Below are positions 12,827 to 25,000 of a stretch of DNA of 64,000 nucleotides, in pieces. This stretch comes from Sweltsa coloradensis (taxonomy: Eukaryota; Arthropoda; Insecta; Plecoptera; Chloroperlidae): the NCBI GenBank assembly GCA_024449915.1, contig JAMZAV010001427.1, positions 1 to 64,000 on the forward strand, written 5' to 3'. Made by a program: the position numbers and the translations under genes. The notes beneath the pieces are model-generated. The model worked only from the letters and a program-made list of their open reading frames with translations, was not told the DNA's origin and did no database searches. Each line of letters opens with the position of its first letter. The first letter of the stretch is position 1.

Positions 12827-13243
12827 GTATGAACTGAACTGTACACTTGTTTATTTATGTGGCTTGTGTTGTGTGGAGAGAACCCACAGTTCCTTTGCTG
12901 AAAAGTAAACTAAATGAGCAAAATTTACACTTTATGACTGGTATAAATAAACGTTGATTTATGTCTTAACTATCAACTTTTGGGTCATCTACCTCAACCT
13001 TGCTGTTACTGACAGCGACAGGGGTGGGGGTGACCAATTGAATATGCGATTCAATCCATAACTTGGCCTTGAAGTAAGTGAGGACAAGGACAGAGGATTT
13101 GGAGCAGCTTTACAAAGTGAACGTTTGCACAAAACACAAATATATCATATTCATGGGTTATTTGTCAAAAGTCTGAATGCCATGCCAATGGAGTTTTCCT
13201 CTTGCACGCGGGATACCCTACCTCAGTCCACCCACTTTTATTT

Positions 13244-14045
13244 TTGGATGAGCGTAGCGAGCGAAGCGAAGATTCCATTTCACTGAAGAAAAAAATCCGG
13301 AATGTTTTTTTTCTTTTTTTTCTTTTTTTTCGTATTTTTGTGTGCCTGTTAACACGATTCCGGCTAAACCAATACTCCAATTATTGAAATGAAATTTTAT
13401 GAAGACCTTCGAAATCTCTGAATTTAGAACTGCCACGTTTTTTGAGCGCAATCGGGAATTTTTTTCACAAAAAACGTAATTTTACGATTTTTTTTATTTT
13501 TATAAAATTTCTTCGACTTACACCCACATGCTTTATCCGATTGTAATGATTTTTTCACAGAACCTTAATTTTATGAATTAAGATATTCATGTGAAATTTG
13601 AGCGTAATCGAAAAATTATTTCTCATGAAAATCAAAATTTTATGTTTTTTTTTCTTTTTAAAAACAATTCTTTGACTTATAACACCTACATGCTTTATCC
13701 TATTGTAATGATTTTTTTACAGAACCTTAATTTCATGAATTAATATATTCGTGTTAAATTTGAGCGCAATCGAATAATTATTTCTTATGCAAATTGCAAT
13801 TTTACGATTTTTTTCTTTTTAAAAAAATTACGATTAATTAAAACAATTAAGTTAATTTTTTATTTTATTTAATTTAATTATAAAAATTAAGTTAATTTTT
13901 TATATAATTTAATTTAATTAAAAAAAATCTTCGACTTAGTAATGATTTTTTCACAGAACAACAGAAAATCCGCGTAACACATGGCATCTCAATGCACCAT
14001 ATACGCTCATCCAACAACGCGGCGGGACTTAAGCGTTTTCCTAGT
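13244..14045 (+). mobile_element. Helitron-like element, family 1 copy 1
   Basis: The 5' end reads TTGGATGAGCGTAGCGAGCG. The 3' end reads CGCTCATCCAACAACGCG, followed by a short region ending GCGTTTTCCTAGT. GGATGAGCG near the start is inverted as CGCTCATCC near the end. AACGC and GCGTT can pair just before the terminal CTAG, which is followed by T. These resemble Helitron or Helentron-derived ends, but no Rep/helicase is present and the 5' end lacks the classic TC. The interior repeats an AT-rich block containing CATGCTTTATCC several times. Confidence 0.6.
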
Positions 14046-14334
14046 AGTGTAAATGTTTGAGATTGAGACTGGTCAACATGAATAATTGTGTTTCTGTTTC
14101 TATTTTAAAATATCGTATCCAGCAAAGCAATCTGTACCTAAATTGAAATGTGGCCGTGGGGTAGGGAAAGGGGGCGATTAAAAGAGGATTTTCTTGCGTT
14201 CGGTGTACCCACTAATAAACATTTAATGACAAGACATCAATGTCATTATTTTTAGCACTGTGTAGTTTATTATTTATTAGATGTTTCAAGACTAATGGGA
14301 TTTATTCGTAGTACTGAAACGCAACATTAATCTT

Positions 14335-14470
14335 TACACTCGGTACTCGGACAAACCTCCGAATCAAATCAGGTTCACCGACACTGGCGCTAGGAATCGA
14401 ACCAGCAACCTCCTGAATCAGGATTGTTGGCTAGGTCTCTGATCAGCCTCGAGCTCAGAAATAGTCAGCC
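14335..14470 (-). repeat. tRNA-derived SINE remnant
   Basis: Read on the minus strand, GGTTCGATTCCTAGC is a tRNA-like B box preceded by an A-box-like stretch. A block related to the family A SINEs (AACCTGATTTGATTCGGAGG) follows it. It is degenerate and not a functional tRNA. Confidence 0.5.
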
Positions 14471-15054
14471 AACTCTTTTACTATTGTCTTAAACTCTGTT
14501 GTCCGAGATTAGATTTGACAATCGGTTAATATTCATCGCGTTACGGACGACGCCGAAGAGTCTGTCCGCAACTTGAATGGCAATCATAATGCGAACAACT
14601 AGCGGAAGAGGCTGGAGGCGACGAGTCTACAATAATATGATTGTATCGCCATCGTTTAGATTGGGGGGGGGGGGGGGGGGGGGTAATATCATTTTACAAA
14701 CCATTCATGTCTCTACTCTTCATTATCTTATCTTAGATGCGGTTCAGACTCAACCAAATTTTTAATGTTGGATCTTCAACCTCGATCACTCCAGTTTGTT
14801 GTTTATATTTTTGTTGATGGAGTCACCTTGCTACAGGAACATAGTGGTTGGAATGACAATGTTCCATCTAAATTATAATTGACTGATCTTATGTTATCGT
14901 TCATCGTTGTTTTGCAGATTGAATGTTTTCCTTCAACTGCGAGTCCAACAATACCTATACCCACCCTCGTACTTTTGAAACCTGATTTCCATGCAAGCAA
15001 CAGAGAGAAAACAACCCCTGAAAGTTGTGCTGTAATCTAAAGTAAGGTTCTTTT

Positions 15055-15270
15055 CAGTGACTGGTTCAAATCGCTGGGTAGCCGGTTCAGACCGGTTGGG
15101 TGACTGGTTCAAATCGCTGGGTATCCGGTTCAGACCGGTTGGGTGACTGGTTCAAATCGCTGGGTAGCCGGTTCAGACCGGTTGGGTGACTGGTTCAAAT
15201 CGCTGGGTATCCAGTTCAGACCGGTTGGGTGACTGGTTCAAATCGCTGGGTATCCGGTTCAGACTGGTTT
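15055..15270 (+). repeat. 43-base tandem repeat, five copies
   Basis: Five nearly identical units contain GACTGGTTCAAATCGCTGGG followed by TAGCCGGTTCAGACCGGTT. The units differ mainly at the TAGCC/TATCC position, in the order AG, AT, AG, AT, AT, which hints at expansion of an 86-base dimer. Confidence 0.95.
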
Positions 15271-15644
15271 GGTTGGCACATTATCCAAATGGTAAAGATT
15301 ATCTATTATTTCTTCAGTGCTCTTGATATGAGATTTATTGGCGCGAGACGTGAAAACAACGAGGGGTGGGGGGGGGGCACGTTGGCAGTTTGTCGCACAC
15401 TAGTGTAATCTAAAACAGGCGAACAACATTTGATATAAATTGTTATTTTTTATAGCAGTAGGTTATAAATAAAAAATGGCAGAAAGATGTAGCAACCAGT
15501 TTTTAAGTTTCAACCAGTATTTTGAATGGGCAAATGCGGGAAACAGGAAGCCGGTTATATCCACCTACACGTATGAATGGATGGATCTCATCCTTTTCTT
15601 TTTCATCCCACTATTTATTCCCGCTTGATGTGTTTATCACATCT

Positions 15645-15968
15645 TGTTTATTATTAGTCAAAGAATGTGGAAGAGACGTCAACGCTCGCTAGCTGTGTTC
15701 TCCGTCTCATCTCTTAGAGTGGCGAGAGTATGGGCTCGTCTTGGCGCGGCGCGACTATGGATGTGTATTTCTGTCATGAATGGTGAGTGCGAGGGGGCGT
15801 ACTCTTCTCTCTCCCCCTACCCTCTTGAGACCGCGAGTCTGCGAGAGAGCGCGGCTCCTCAGACACAGACTTCAGTCAGTAGCTGACAGCAGTGCGCGCG
15901 AGTAGGTTCACGTCGTCAAGAGTGCGAGCGAGCGAGTGAGTGGGGAGTGGGGAGACAACGCCGACCGA
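15645..15968 (+). promoter_or_regulatory. Putative promoter and 5' UTR of the stumps-like gene
   Basis: This stretch is far richer in GC and CpG than the surrounding DNA and leads into a well-formed ATG exon. TTCAGTCAGT at 15871-15880 contains the arthropod initiator consensus TCAGT and is a plausible transcription start. I see no TATA box at the expected distance. A second short ATG exon candidate occurs at 15776-15782 (ATG AAT G followed by GTGAGT), also in phase 1. Confidence 0.35.
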
Positions 15969-16014
15969 ATGACAAATGAGGAAGCTTCCGATCCGAAGAC
16001 AATGGATGCTGTCG
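15969..16014 (+). CDS. stumps: stumps-like exon 1, candidate start codon
   Basis: The ATG at 15969 begins MTNEEASDPKTMDAV, and the exon ends on codon position 1 at a strong donor, G/GTGAGT. The next exon at 22570 needs exactly one preceding base, so the join creates a GAC codon (Asp). The short acidic opening is compatible with a first coding exon lying behind a CpG-rich 5' UTR. The evidence is phase, donor quality and composition only; a transcript would be needed to prove it. Confidence 0.5.
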
Positions 16015-19000
16015 GTGAGTACTCATCAGTAGTCAGTGGATGGAGGTGTCTGCGCTTCCTTTTAGGGGGTCCTCACTGTCTTGGCTTCACCCACCCCATC
16101 CGGTTCGGGCGGTCAGCCACCCTAACCGGACGTAGTCGCTCCCTGGCATCAGTTTCCTCCTGAGGCGTAGACAGTAGTCTTGTCTTGATGCGGTGTGTGT
16201 GAGTGTGTACGTTCTACGTTTCCGCGTGTGACTTCCGTGTTTGTTGCAAGACACACGATTACTTTGTATTCAGTGACTGATAATAGCCTACAAGTCTTGA
16301 TCTTACGTCGCACAGATACAGAGTTCATCGCTACCCGCGTTCTTGGGATTGATGGATGAGTGACGGACAAAAAGCTTCATGATTATTCGTTCATTATTTT
16401 TCTATTCGTTCACAATAAATACAGCACCATCTCTCAGTCGTTTTATTTAGGCTCCTCGGTACTTTTGATCGTTTTGGTACATCGAGGCATCTCGCAAGTC
16501 GCAACAATTTTTAGAAGGGGTAGGTGAAGGTCTGAGTATTCATTTATATATTTTTTGAATTCCAACTGTAAGAAGCAGTCATCTCAGGAGCGTGAAATAA
16601 AAACAAAACGCACGCCTGCACACAACGAACCCAAATTGCAAAATTTCAGAGTTTCCACTCTCCAGCTTCTTTCTCAAGCCTTGTTGGATTTTTTTTTTTG
16701 GTTCCTAGGTATCATCGAAAAATAACAATGTAGGCCCCTAGTATATTAAAAAAATATATCAAATGGGTAGGCCTGCTATTAAAAATGTGTGTAAAAAGGT
16801 TTATAAGGCAACGTCATAAAATCATCATGATTTTTACGTTCTCTTTCTCGCGTTTAATGACCCGGCACCTCCACCATTCGTAAAAGTCAGGATGAGTTTA
16901 CTATGCTAAGCCTGCCCGGCACCTCCACCATTACGTAAAGTCAGAGAGAGACAAATTATATGAAAGCCTGACACAGGCACCTTCACCATTCGTAAAAGTC
17001 AGGATATTACATCAGTACCTGACGCACCTTCCACATGTAAAAGTAGGATGAGTTTACTATGCTACTCCCGTTGCACCTCCACCGTACTAAAAGATCATGT
17101 GGATTTTACTATGCTAAGCCTGACCAACACCATTTAATTATTGCGAACCAAAATTGAAAGAAGAATACATTTTCTTAGGTGTGCGTAAAAGGCTTTCACA
17201 TCGAGTCATAGACATTTCCAAAAAGTATAGCCTTTCTTACTTTCACGTTTTCAATAAAATTATGATTTTTTGTGGGGTTTTTCGATTGTTTTCCCGATAT
17301 TTTGATATGGATGGAGTTGAGGAGTCGATATCGTAAATATTCCCATAAATCGATATCGTATCGAAATATCGATTTCTTTGCCCAGCCCTTACGATAACCA
17401 GCTTGGAGTACAGTGATTCGTCAGGTGGCAAACCAGCTGGCCTTGTAGATCCGAGGAAGGATAGGGAGGCTCGGCAAGTCAACAGTGGCACTGTAAGGGT
17501 TTGTCTCGACTGTTAGCACAGATTCAGTTGGCCAACCGGGACCTGGTAAGTCTGATGAAGGACAGGGGTGACTCCGTAAAGCAAACTCAGACGGTGCTCA
17601 CCCAGTGACACCTGTAATCCTTGCTGTCAGGTAGCCAGCCAAGTCAGTACGCGAGACTGAATGAAGTTCTCACACATGCTTGCCAAGTGGGCCTACTCGT
17701 GCGTGACAACAAGAGAGAGACAGCTTGCAATAACTATCTCCACTCGGATGGCACCCGGCCCACATGCTCTATCACTCGGTTGACAACTCTTTCATTCTGT
17801 TGTGATGCCATTCTTGTTCCTAGCACTGGGCCAGTTATGTAATTACCTACGAGTATAAGCTATTTCTAGCTTTGATGAGATTAAGTTCAGTAGGGCAGGG
17901 CTCTACGTTGTGAGGAAGAGTACACCCTTGTTTACCGTATCCATTCATGAAGAGTTTAATATACTCTTGACTTGAACCTTCTGTTCATCGCGTCTGAAAT
18001 TATACTTGGCCTCAAAGCCAGAACAATAACATACTTGATGGGTTCGGTACACGACACGTCGCAAAGCTTGAGGAATCCGTTAGTCTTGGCGCTTCCACCA
18101 CCCGAAATGCAAGGTTTGCTTGGTTGCGGAATCTATGTGAGTCGTAAATACCAGGATTACCTCTTGCCAACATCTTGCATAATCAACTGCTGTTTTAATA
18201 TCTGATTTTATTTTATTCCAATTTATAATCAGATGGTGGAATTTGAATATAACTTCTTTGCTAGATGGTTTAAATTAGATTATAAAGTAACAATATGTTC
18301 CTTCCCACGCAATTCCACTGAGCAATAGAACATAGACGTTTGTAGACACCCTAGGGGGCCTACATGTTTGATAAGATTTGGTTATAAAAAGAATATGCTC
18401 ATGTGATCCCTGGGAACTGACCATCACGTATGTATGTTTTATCGTGGTGCACTGTGGTGGTGATGGTGGAGGTCTGAATTGGTTTGAGAGTCCCTAATAT
18501 TATAGTGGACCTACAAGAATGGTTGAAGGACAAACTTATTAATTGCGGTAAACAAAAACACTCATAACACACATGCTTATGTTTCGTATCTAACAAAAAC
18601 TACTGCGCATATTGGCCATCCCTCCCTTCCAGGAAGGTACAGGGAATGGAGAGCGTATAAAAACTTTTAAAAATAGACGCCGCAGTATCGTGATATTTTC
18701 CTGCCAGAGTTTCGCGGAACGGCCTCTCCAGTCACCGATAGAAATATCACAAATAAGAACGTGAACGAGGTCCGAGCAGGTCTCTCGCTGACAGCCAAGC
18801 AACATGGCCGACATTCGCAGGACATCTCGAGTTTTACGCTTATAATAAAGTGCTAAGTTATGGGGCCAGTGGCTAAAACTGTCCCTACACAACTTGAGAG
18901 TTGTTTTTGTTGTAACAAATGAGGTTCTAAGAGGATAAATCCCTGTTGATTGGAGCGAGGTCGGACTGACTGACTCTGATGTTGATGTATGGTTCTCTTC

Positions 19001-22000
19001 TTGTTTGGCTTACTACCCCCAGACACAGACAGGCGAGCATGTATTGCGCAAGTTTGTTTTTGGGATGGCAAACACTAAAAGCAAGGGAAAGTGCCAACGA
19101 AGAACGAAACCATGTTGTTTATGGAAAAGGAATAATTAGTTTGGCGACGGTACAATCCTTTAGACTTTTCTTTTTAGATTTTTTTTTTATCTTTTATTAT
19201 GTATACCTTAGATACTATAAATTGATGGTATCTGCTATATTTTCGTTCTAGTTTGTAGTCTCTGAAACATGACAACTCCAAGGGGACTCTGACCTATGCA
19301 TAATCTTGTGTAAAACTCCGTAAGCTATGATTTCATTGGGGGGCGGGGGGCAGCTGAATTGATTCTAACTATTGATGTTTTGGTTCTAGGACCAACACCT
19401 TAAAAGCTAGTAACACTTATTTGCAAAGTGTCAACTGAAGGAACGAAAAGTGAAAGTGCAAAAGGAAAAAAGTTTGGCGCGTACATGCCACTTCGTTCTT
19501 TTTTTTTGAAGTTCGTTTTATCAGTTTTTGTAACCGAGATTCCAGAATCTCAACCTACTCATAGATGGCTCATTCTACTTCACGTTTCGTCAATGGCTGT
19601 TTACTTTTCAGATTTCAACGTCTGAAATTGTATTCATATCATTTACATATTGTTCTGGGCTTGCCAAGATCTGAGTACTAGCTCCAATTCTTGTTGGAAA
19701 TAAACCAAATACCGTCAAGTAACTCTATATTATCTTGGGGGGACGCGGCGGGGTAATGAGCTTTGAATTGAGTGTTGCCTAACTAAATGTAGATCGCTCT
19801 TCGTAGCGCGCACTGGCCAGCAGGCCGACAGCTACATAAAGTTCTCCTCGTAACGCCACTGTGGCCAACAGTGGACACTAACATGTGAGTCTGCTCTGTA
19901 AGCGCAAGCACTGTGGCAAAGGCCGACCACATAGAGTCTGCTCCTCGTAACGCAGCACTTGGCCAAGCGGCTCGCTAACTGAGAGTTCTGCTTTCCTCGT
20001 AACGCAGCACTTGCCAAGAATCCGAACAGCTAACATTAGAGTCTCTCTCGTAACGCCACTGGTCCAAGTGGCTCGACAGTCTTAAATTTAAAGTCCTCCT
20101 CGTAAGCGCACACTGTGTGCCAATTCAGACAGTTAACATTATTTCCTCGTAGGCGCCTGTGCCAAGATTTCGAGTAACATGTAAGTTGCTCTTGTCGCAA
20201 CTTGCCAAGTACCGACAAAGTAAGTCTCTCCTCGTATCGCAGCACGTGCCAAGCAGGGACAGTAAATGTGTGTCTTCCTCGTAAGCCTGATGTGTGCCTA
20301 ACTAACATGTAGAGTCTGCTCCTCGTAAGCGCAGCACTGTGGCCAAGCAGGCCGACAGCTCGTGAAGAAAACATTACTCCCTGCTTGAAAACCCACCAGC
20401 CCTCGTAGTCGTATTCGTTAGCACGGTTGGCGTGGTGGATACCAACTAAGCGAATGGATTGTTTTCTGTACAAAACAAAATTTGAATTTCCTTTCTATTT
20501 CGGTGCAAATATTTCCATTCCATCCATCCTCATTGGTCAATACATAATTTGTCATCCTCTGTAGAGTTAGAGACGGCTACTTGGCTGGGTGTACTCGAGT
20601 ACTGAAGTGCAATAGCATAGTTTACCACCCGAAAGTAGACGCCATCTTTTACTGTCCTCCGCCCATTTCTGTTTAAATTATTCGACACAACGTAGCTCAG
20701 TAGCTGCCTGGATATAATGCCTTCATATTATAGTCTCCGAGGGTTTGCTACCACGAGTCGCCTGCGGCTGGATCTGTCCAGCACATGCCTGTCGATGTCC
20801 CACACCCACAACAGCCACCACCCGGGCAAAAAACTCGGTAGGCGTCCTGGGAAATAGAACACATACAACAAGGGCTCCAGCATTTTGAGTGCGACTCTAC
20901 CACCACAATCACGTGCAGTGCAGATTGAATCAATTACGAGTGTTATCGAACTGTCCGTCTTTATTGCTGGCACTTGATTTGATTTCTCAACTCGTCGGCG
21001 GCAGTGGCGTTGGGAAATGAAATAATCGTCGCCTTGATCGCCGCTTGGCATAAACAAGGCTGTGCATGCCCGGGCATTTGTTTGCACCGCCTGCTTGATC
21101 GCCACTCGGCATAAACAAGGCTGTGCATGCCCGGGCATTTGTTTGCACCGCCTGCTTGATCGCCACTCGGCATAAACAAGGCTGTGCATGCCCGGGCATT
21201 TGTTTGCACCGCCTACCATGCTCGTCGTAACGAGACTGCGAAGTGCACCATTGGACGGCTTGTTTTTTTATGATTTGATGTCTGCTTCTTGTTGGAACCA
21301 GATGAGAGATGGGCTAATCCATTTGGCTCGAGACTGATCATGTTTTATTCTCGGTATTATTATTAGACCTAAGTGCAAGGTGCATTACTTTCTTCGTCAA
21401 ACCCATTAGCATAGGAGGCCCAGGCCATCACTCATCGTTCGCAGGGCTGGGGACGTGAGTTTATAGCATCTTTGGCAAACTATTTTTCTAGCATCTTTAC
21501 CCAAAGGTATTGCATACTAAAATATTATTGAGAGGATATAGTTGACTGTGTGTATCTAAACTCTCAATCACTATCGCGCTTCAATTTTGGATTGATGAAA
21601 AACTACATGATTTTGAATTTTGATGTGACAGTATTAAGAAAAGAATGTGTGTGCCAAGAGTGACAGTCCATTCTCTTCATCCCTATGTCTCTTGTTCGCA
21701 TAACCCTTGCAAGTTGCAACTGCAACGTCAACATCAATAACAACAACATACTAAACACGCTGGAATGTTACTGCATGAACAGTGCATTTCATTACAAACA
21801 GTATTTCTCTTGATGCTTAGACCTGCCATATGAAACGACAGCGGCCTCGCCCTGACCCGTCTACTCTCTCCCCTACTCCAGGATGGTGACACGCGCTTTA
21901 CAAAGGAGCCACTCTGATGAAACTTTTAACAATGACCAACATTTCGTAAACAACTTCTCGATTTCTCGTTTCTGAGAGAAAACCCGCATCCAGTGTACCG

Positions 22001-25000
22001 GGTAACAGTGTACAACGAACCAATTAGCAATCGAGATGACTGGAGCTGGACTCGCCGGCTTCCCAGTACAGACGCTGAACTGACACAATCTCCCCGTGTC
22101 TAGACTGAATATTCACAACGCAACACATATTTTTTCTACTCGCGGATCTGCTGGTGTGTGATCTGTTGGTTGGGGGGGGGGGGTCAGTCTCAGCACATAA
22201 TTATGTAATAGGTCGACTCTAATTCGGGAGGTCTCGGATTCAAATTCCGTCGAGACTGGCAATCCTGACTGGAGGTCTTTTTTTCAAAAGTAAGTTTAAT
22301 TAGTCGTTAATGCGAATGCAAAGGATTGAGTCCACTGAAACAACCCTCGGACATCCCTTCACAAATTGTCCTTGAATTGAACTCCATAAGACTATACCTA
22401 GTTAGCTGATGAGGGGCATTGCACTGCACGCTGGGCAGGTTTGGGGGGTGGGGGGCAAAAATAAAATAAATAAATATAGTACAATTTTACAAAGACCCTA
22501 AAAATGTTCCATCCACCCTCATCATCCTCTCGATAGACCTCTGACCGTGCACGCTTCTCTTGTTCCCAGACAACCCGTCGTACTTCTCGCTAGAGCCCGG
22601 AGCGATGGGCGCCGCCGGCTCCACCGAGTGTTCCACGACGTCGCTGCTACCCCACTCTGCCCCTCCGACGCCGACCAGTGCAGAGCAACCGAACAGCAAG
22701 CGTAGCTTCCGGTCGCTGCTGCGTAGCGTGTCTGCGCACGCGCACAACGCCGTCCCTCAGCAGCTGCTGGTGCTGGGGGAGCCTCGGCCCTCGGACAAGG
22801 CGCCCGCGTCGCCCAGGGAGGACGCCCTCGCCCACCACAAGACCAACCACCGTGAGTAGACAGATGAATATCCTTGTCTTGTACCATGACCGGTTCCCAT
22901 ACTATAAAATTCTGAAAATCAGGTTTTTTATAATGCGTTTGGCGGGTTTTAGAAAAAAGTAGTTAGCTGAATACAATACAAAAAAATAAAGAAAAAAAAA
23001 CACCAATAGGAATTTAAAATTAAACTTTCAAAATATTTTTCCTCCCATTTTTATTTGTCCTTCAGTCAAAGGCTTCAGATTCCCAGCATTGAGGACGGTT
23101 ATTAGCGTTTTTGTCAACTGAGATAAATTAATCTGACTTCACCCCACCTCACCACATCTTTGCTTTTGCAAGCCTTTTATTGTGACGGTCAAACCTTGCA
23201 TTATTCCATGGAGTGGTATTCTTTTCAAAACTCAAGACGAACTATTGCAGGTAAAAAACACAATAAGCTTCTTATCTTGCAGAAAATTACGTTCATCAGT
23301 AACGAAATCGACTTTCCATACTACAAGTTTAATCACAAATCTACACATCAAATGAGGGCAAATTTGCACTTCTGCTTGCTCGGGGCCAGGGGGGGGGGCA
23401 ACTGTCCCCCCTTGCCCTCTCCTGCGGGCGCCCTTGCTTTCACGAATGGGTCTACCCAGGGCGATGTCAGGGTACATTTAATTTGTGCCAAACATTTTAA
23501 TATTTTATAAATCTGTTATCTGTGACACAGTACAGTACACGGTACGGTATCTCGTGTTTCAGGCACAGCTAGCTGCGGCAAGCCGGTGTCCAAGACGTCT
23601 GCTGGCCTCCTGAGCAGTGACATGGTGTTCTGGACGCCCAACACTGTGCTACTGGGGGAGACTGTGGACAACCATTACTACAACATGACTATGCCGCTGG
23701 TTGGACGCCGGAGACATTCTATCGGCACCTTCCTCAAGTCTCCCGCCTCCACCACCGCCGCCAGCCCGGCCACCGCCGCCTCCACCTCCACCGCCACCAA
23801 GCCAGACAAGCCGTCCAGGAGGCACAGGCCCGCAGCGGCCAAGGCGAAAGGTAGGAGCGCACCACCTTCAACTTTCATTGAAGACGGACTTGTACAATGT
23901 TATATAGCCTAACATTTGGACTTTCTGACTGTATGTAGCCTGTGCGTAGGAGAGGGGTTTCATTGCAAAAATTTCACTCTCGTAGTTAGGAGGAGTGATA
24001 ATTTCCCCGGTTGAGTAAAGGATTTTTTTTATTATTTATTATCTCTGTCCTATTCAGTTACAAAAACTGATTTACAAAGGAGGTATATACACCTGTATGT
24101 CCGTTCTATCTCAACAGTAACACCGTTGTTGTTGTTGCTGTACTGAACCTTTGCTTCTCTTATCTGGTGTTTGGTATGCAAGTCAGATGATTCTCTTCTG
24201 CCACAGTTGAGTGGAGTCTTGTGACATGTGATATCTGATTGTGGTAGTGTGAGTGGAGCCAGAAAGTCTGAGTACCTTGCGTTGAGGTTGATAACGGTAC
24301 AACTTTGAATGTATCGAACTGACTGTGACACCAGGTTGAACTCAAAATTGTATTTTTTTTTTTTTACGTGAAAATCCCAGTTCTCCGCGAATATTTTGCA
24401 CAAAAGAGATTTTTGGTTATGTGATAAACGACCGTAACTACACCATTTTGTATTTGTATTGTAATCGAGTTAGATAAATAAATCTGTATGTTTCAATTGA
24501 TTGAATATCCTTACGAATAGACTTACAGAGTGCGTGTTCTTTTGACAACTAACAACTACATCTGTCTCGGTAATACCCTGGTAACACTACACCGAGTCCA
24601 TCTATGAATCTATGTTTACTAACGCGAGCGTGCCACGTCCGGTACTCGCAACGAGCATGTTCCCCGCATGAAACCAGCACGTGGCAGCGTCGTGTGAGGA
24701 CGCATCTAGAGGGTGGAGCCAGACGCTAGTTTAGACTTTAGTGGCTTGTAATCTCGAGCTTGAGGGTGTAGCCTCAGTCGGATTAACTTCCTTTCCTCGC
24801 CACACGCAGACAGAGAAGACGCTTTCATTCACCACACAGAACCTCGTGGACTCTGGAGTTGAATGGTTGAGAGGGGTCAGGGGTCTCGACGCTCCGTGTG
24901 CGCTACAACCGTGGTCAAATAACGAAGGCAGCGTGTCTGGGACGCGTGCTGCCAGATTATCTCGTCTGTGTCTGTGTGTGAGGGGGATGCTTGACACCCG

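Larger units (their letters stand above)
5940..15644. other. Region between jdp and stumps, no recognisable gene
   Basis: The beginning must contain the jdp 3' untranslated region. AATAAA motifs occur at 7318, 7944 and 10508, but I cannot tell which is used. The stretch is AT-rich and contains no exon I recognise. Supported content is a small inverted repeat (10688-10767), nested CAGTGGCGT-ended elements (12005-12826), a Helitron-like element (13244-14045), a SINE remnant (14335-14470), a poly-G tract near 14664, and a 43-base tandem repeat (15055-15270). From 5940 to 10680 I see nothing else definite. Confidence 0.6.
16015..22569 (+). other. Intron 1 of the stumps-like gene
   Basis: This 6.6-kb stretch has no exon that I recognise. 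It contains two decayed tandem arrays (16855-17130 and 19795-20365), a three-copy 61-base repeat (21030-21212), and a SINE (22201-22440). An element end rich in TATCGAT motifs lies near 17330-17395; GGGCTGGGCAAAGAAATCG on the minus strand resembles a hAT terminus, but its partner end was not found. From 17,600 to 19,790 I see nothing definite. Confidence 0.55.

Noticed and set aside
20036..20473. 145-residue minus-strand frame
   Set aside because: It lies on the decayed tandem array and does not preserve the repeat in frame.
19795..21212. CRISPR-like repeats
   Set aside because: Units are contiguous tandem repeats without unique spacers, and the context is a eukaryotic intron.
20728..21219. 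163-residue minus-strand frame with repeated sequence
   Set aside because: It is produced by the three-copy 61-base repeat being open in all frames; successive units are read in different frames.
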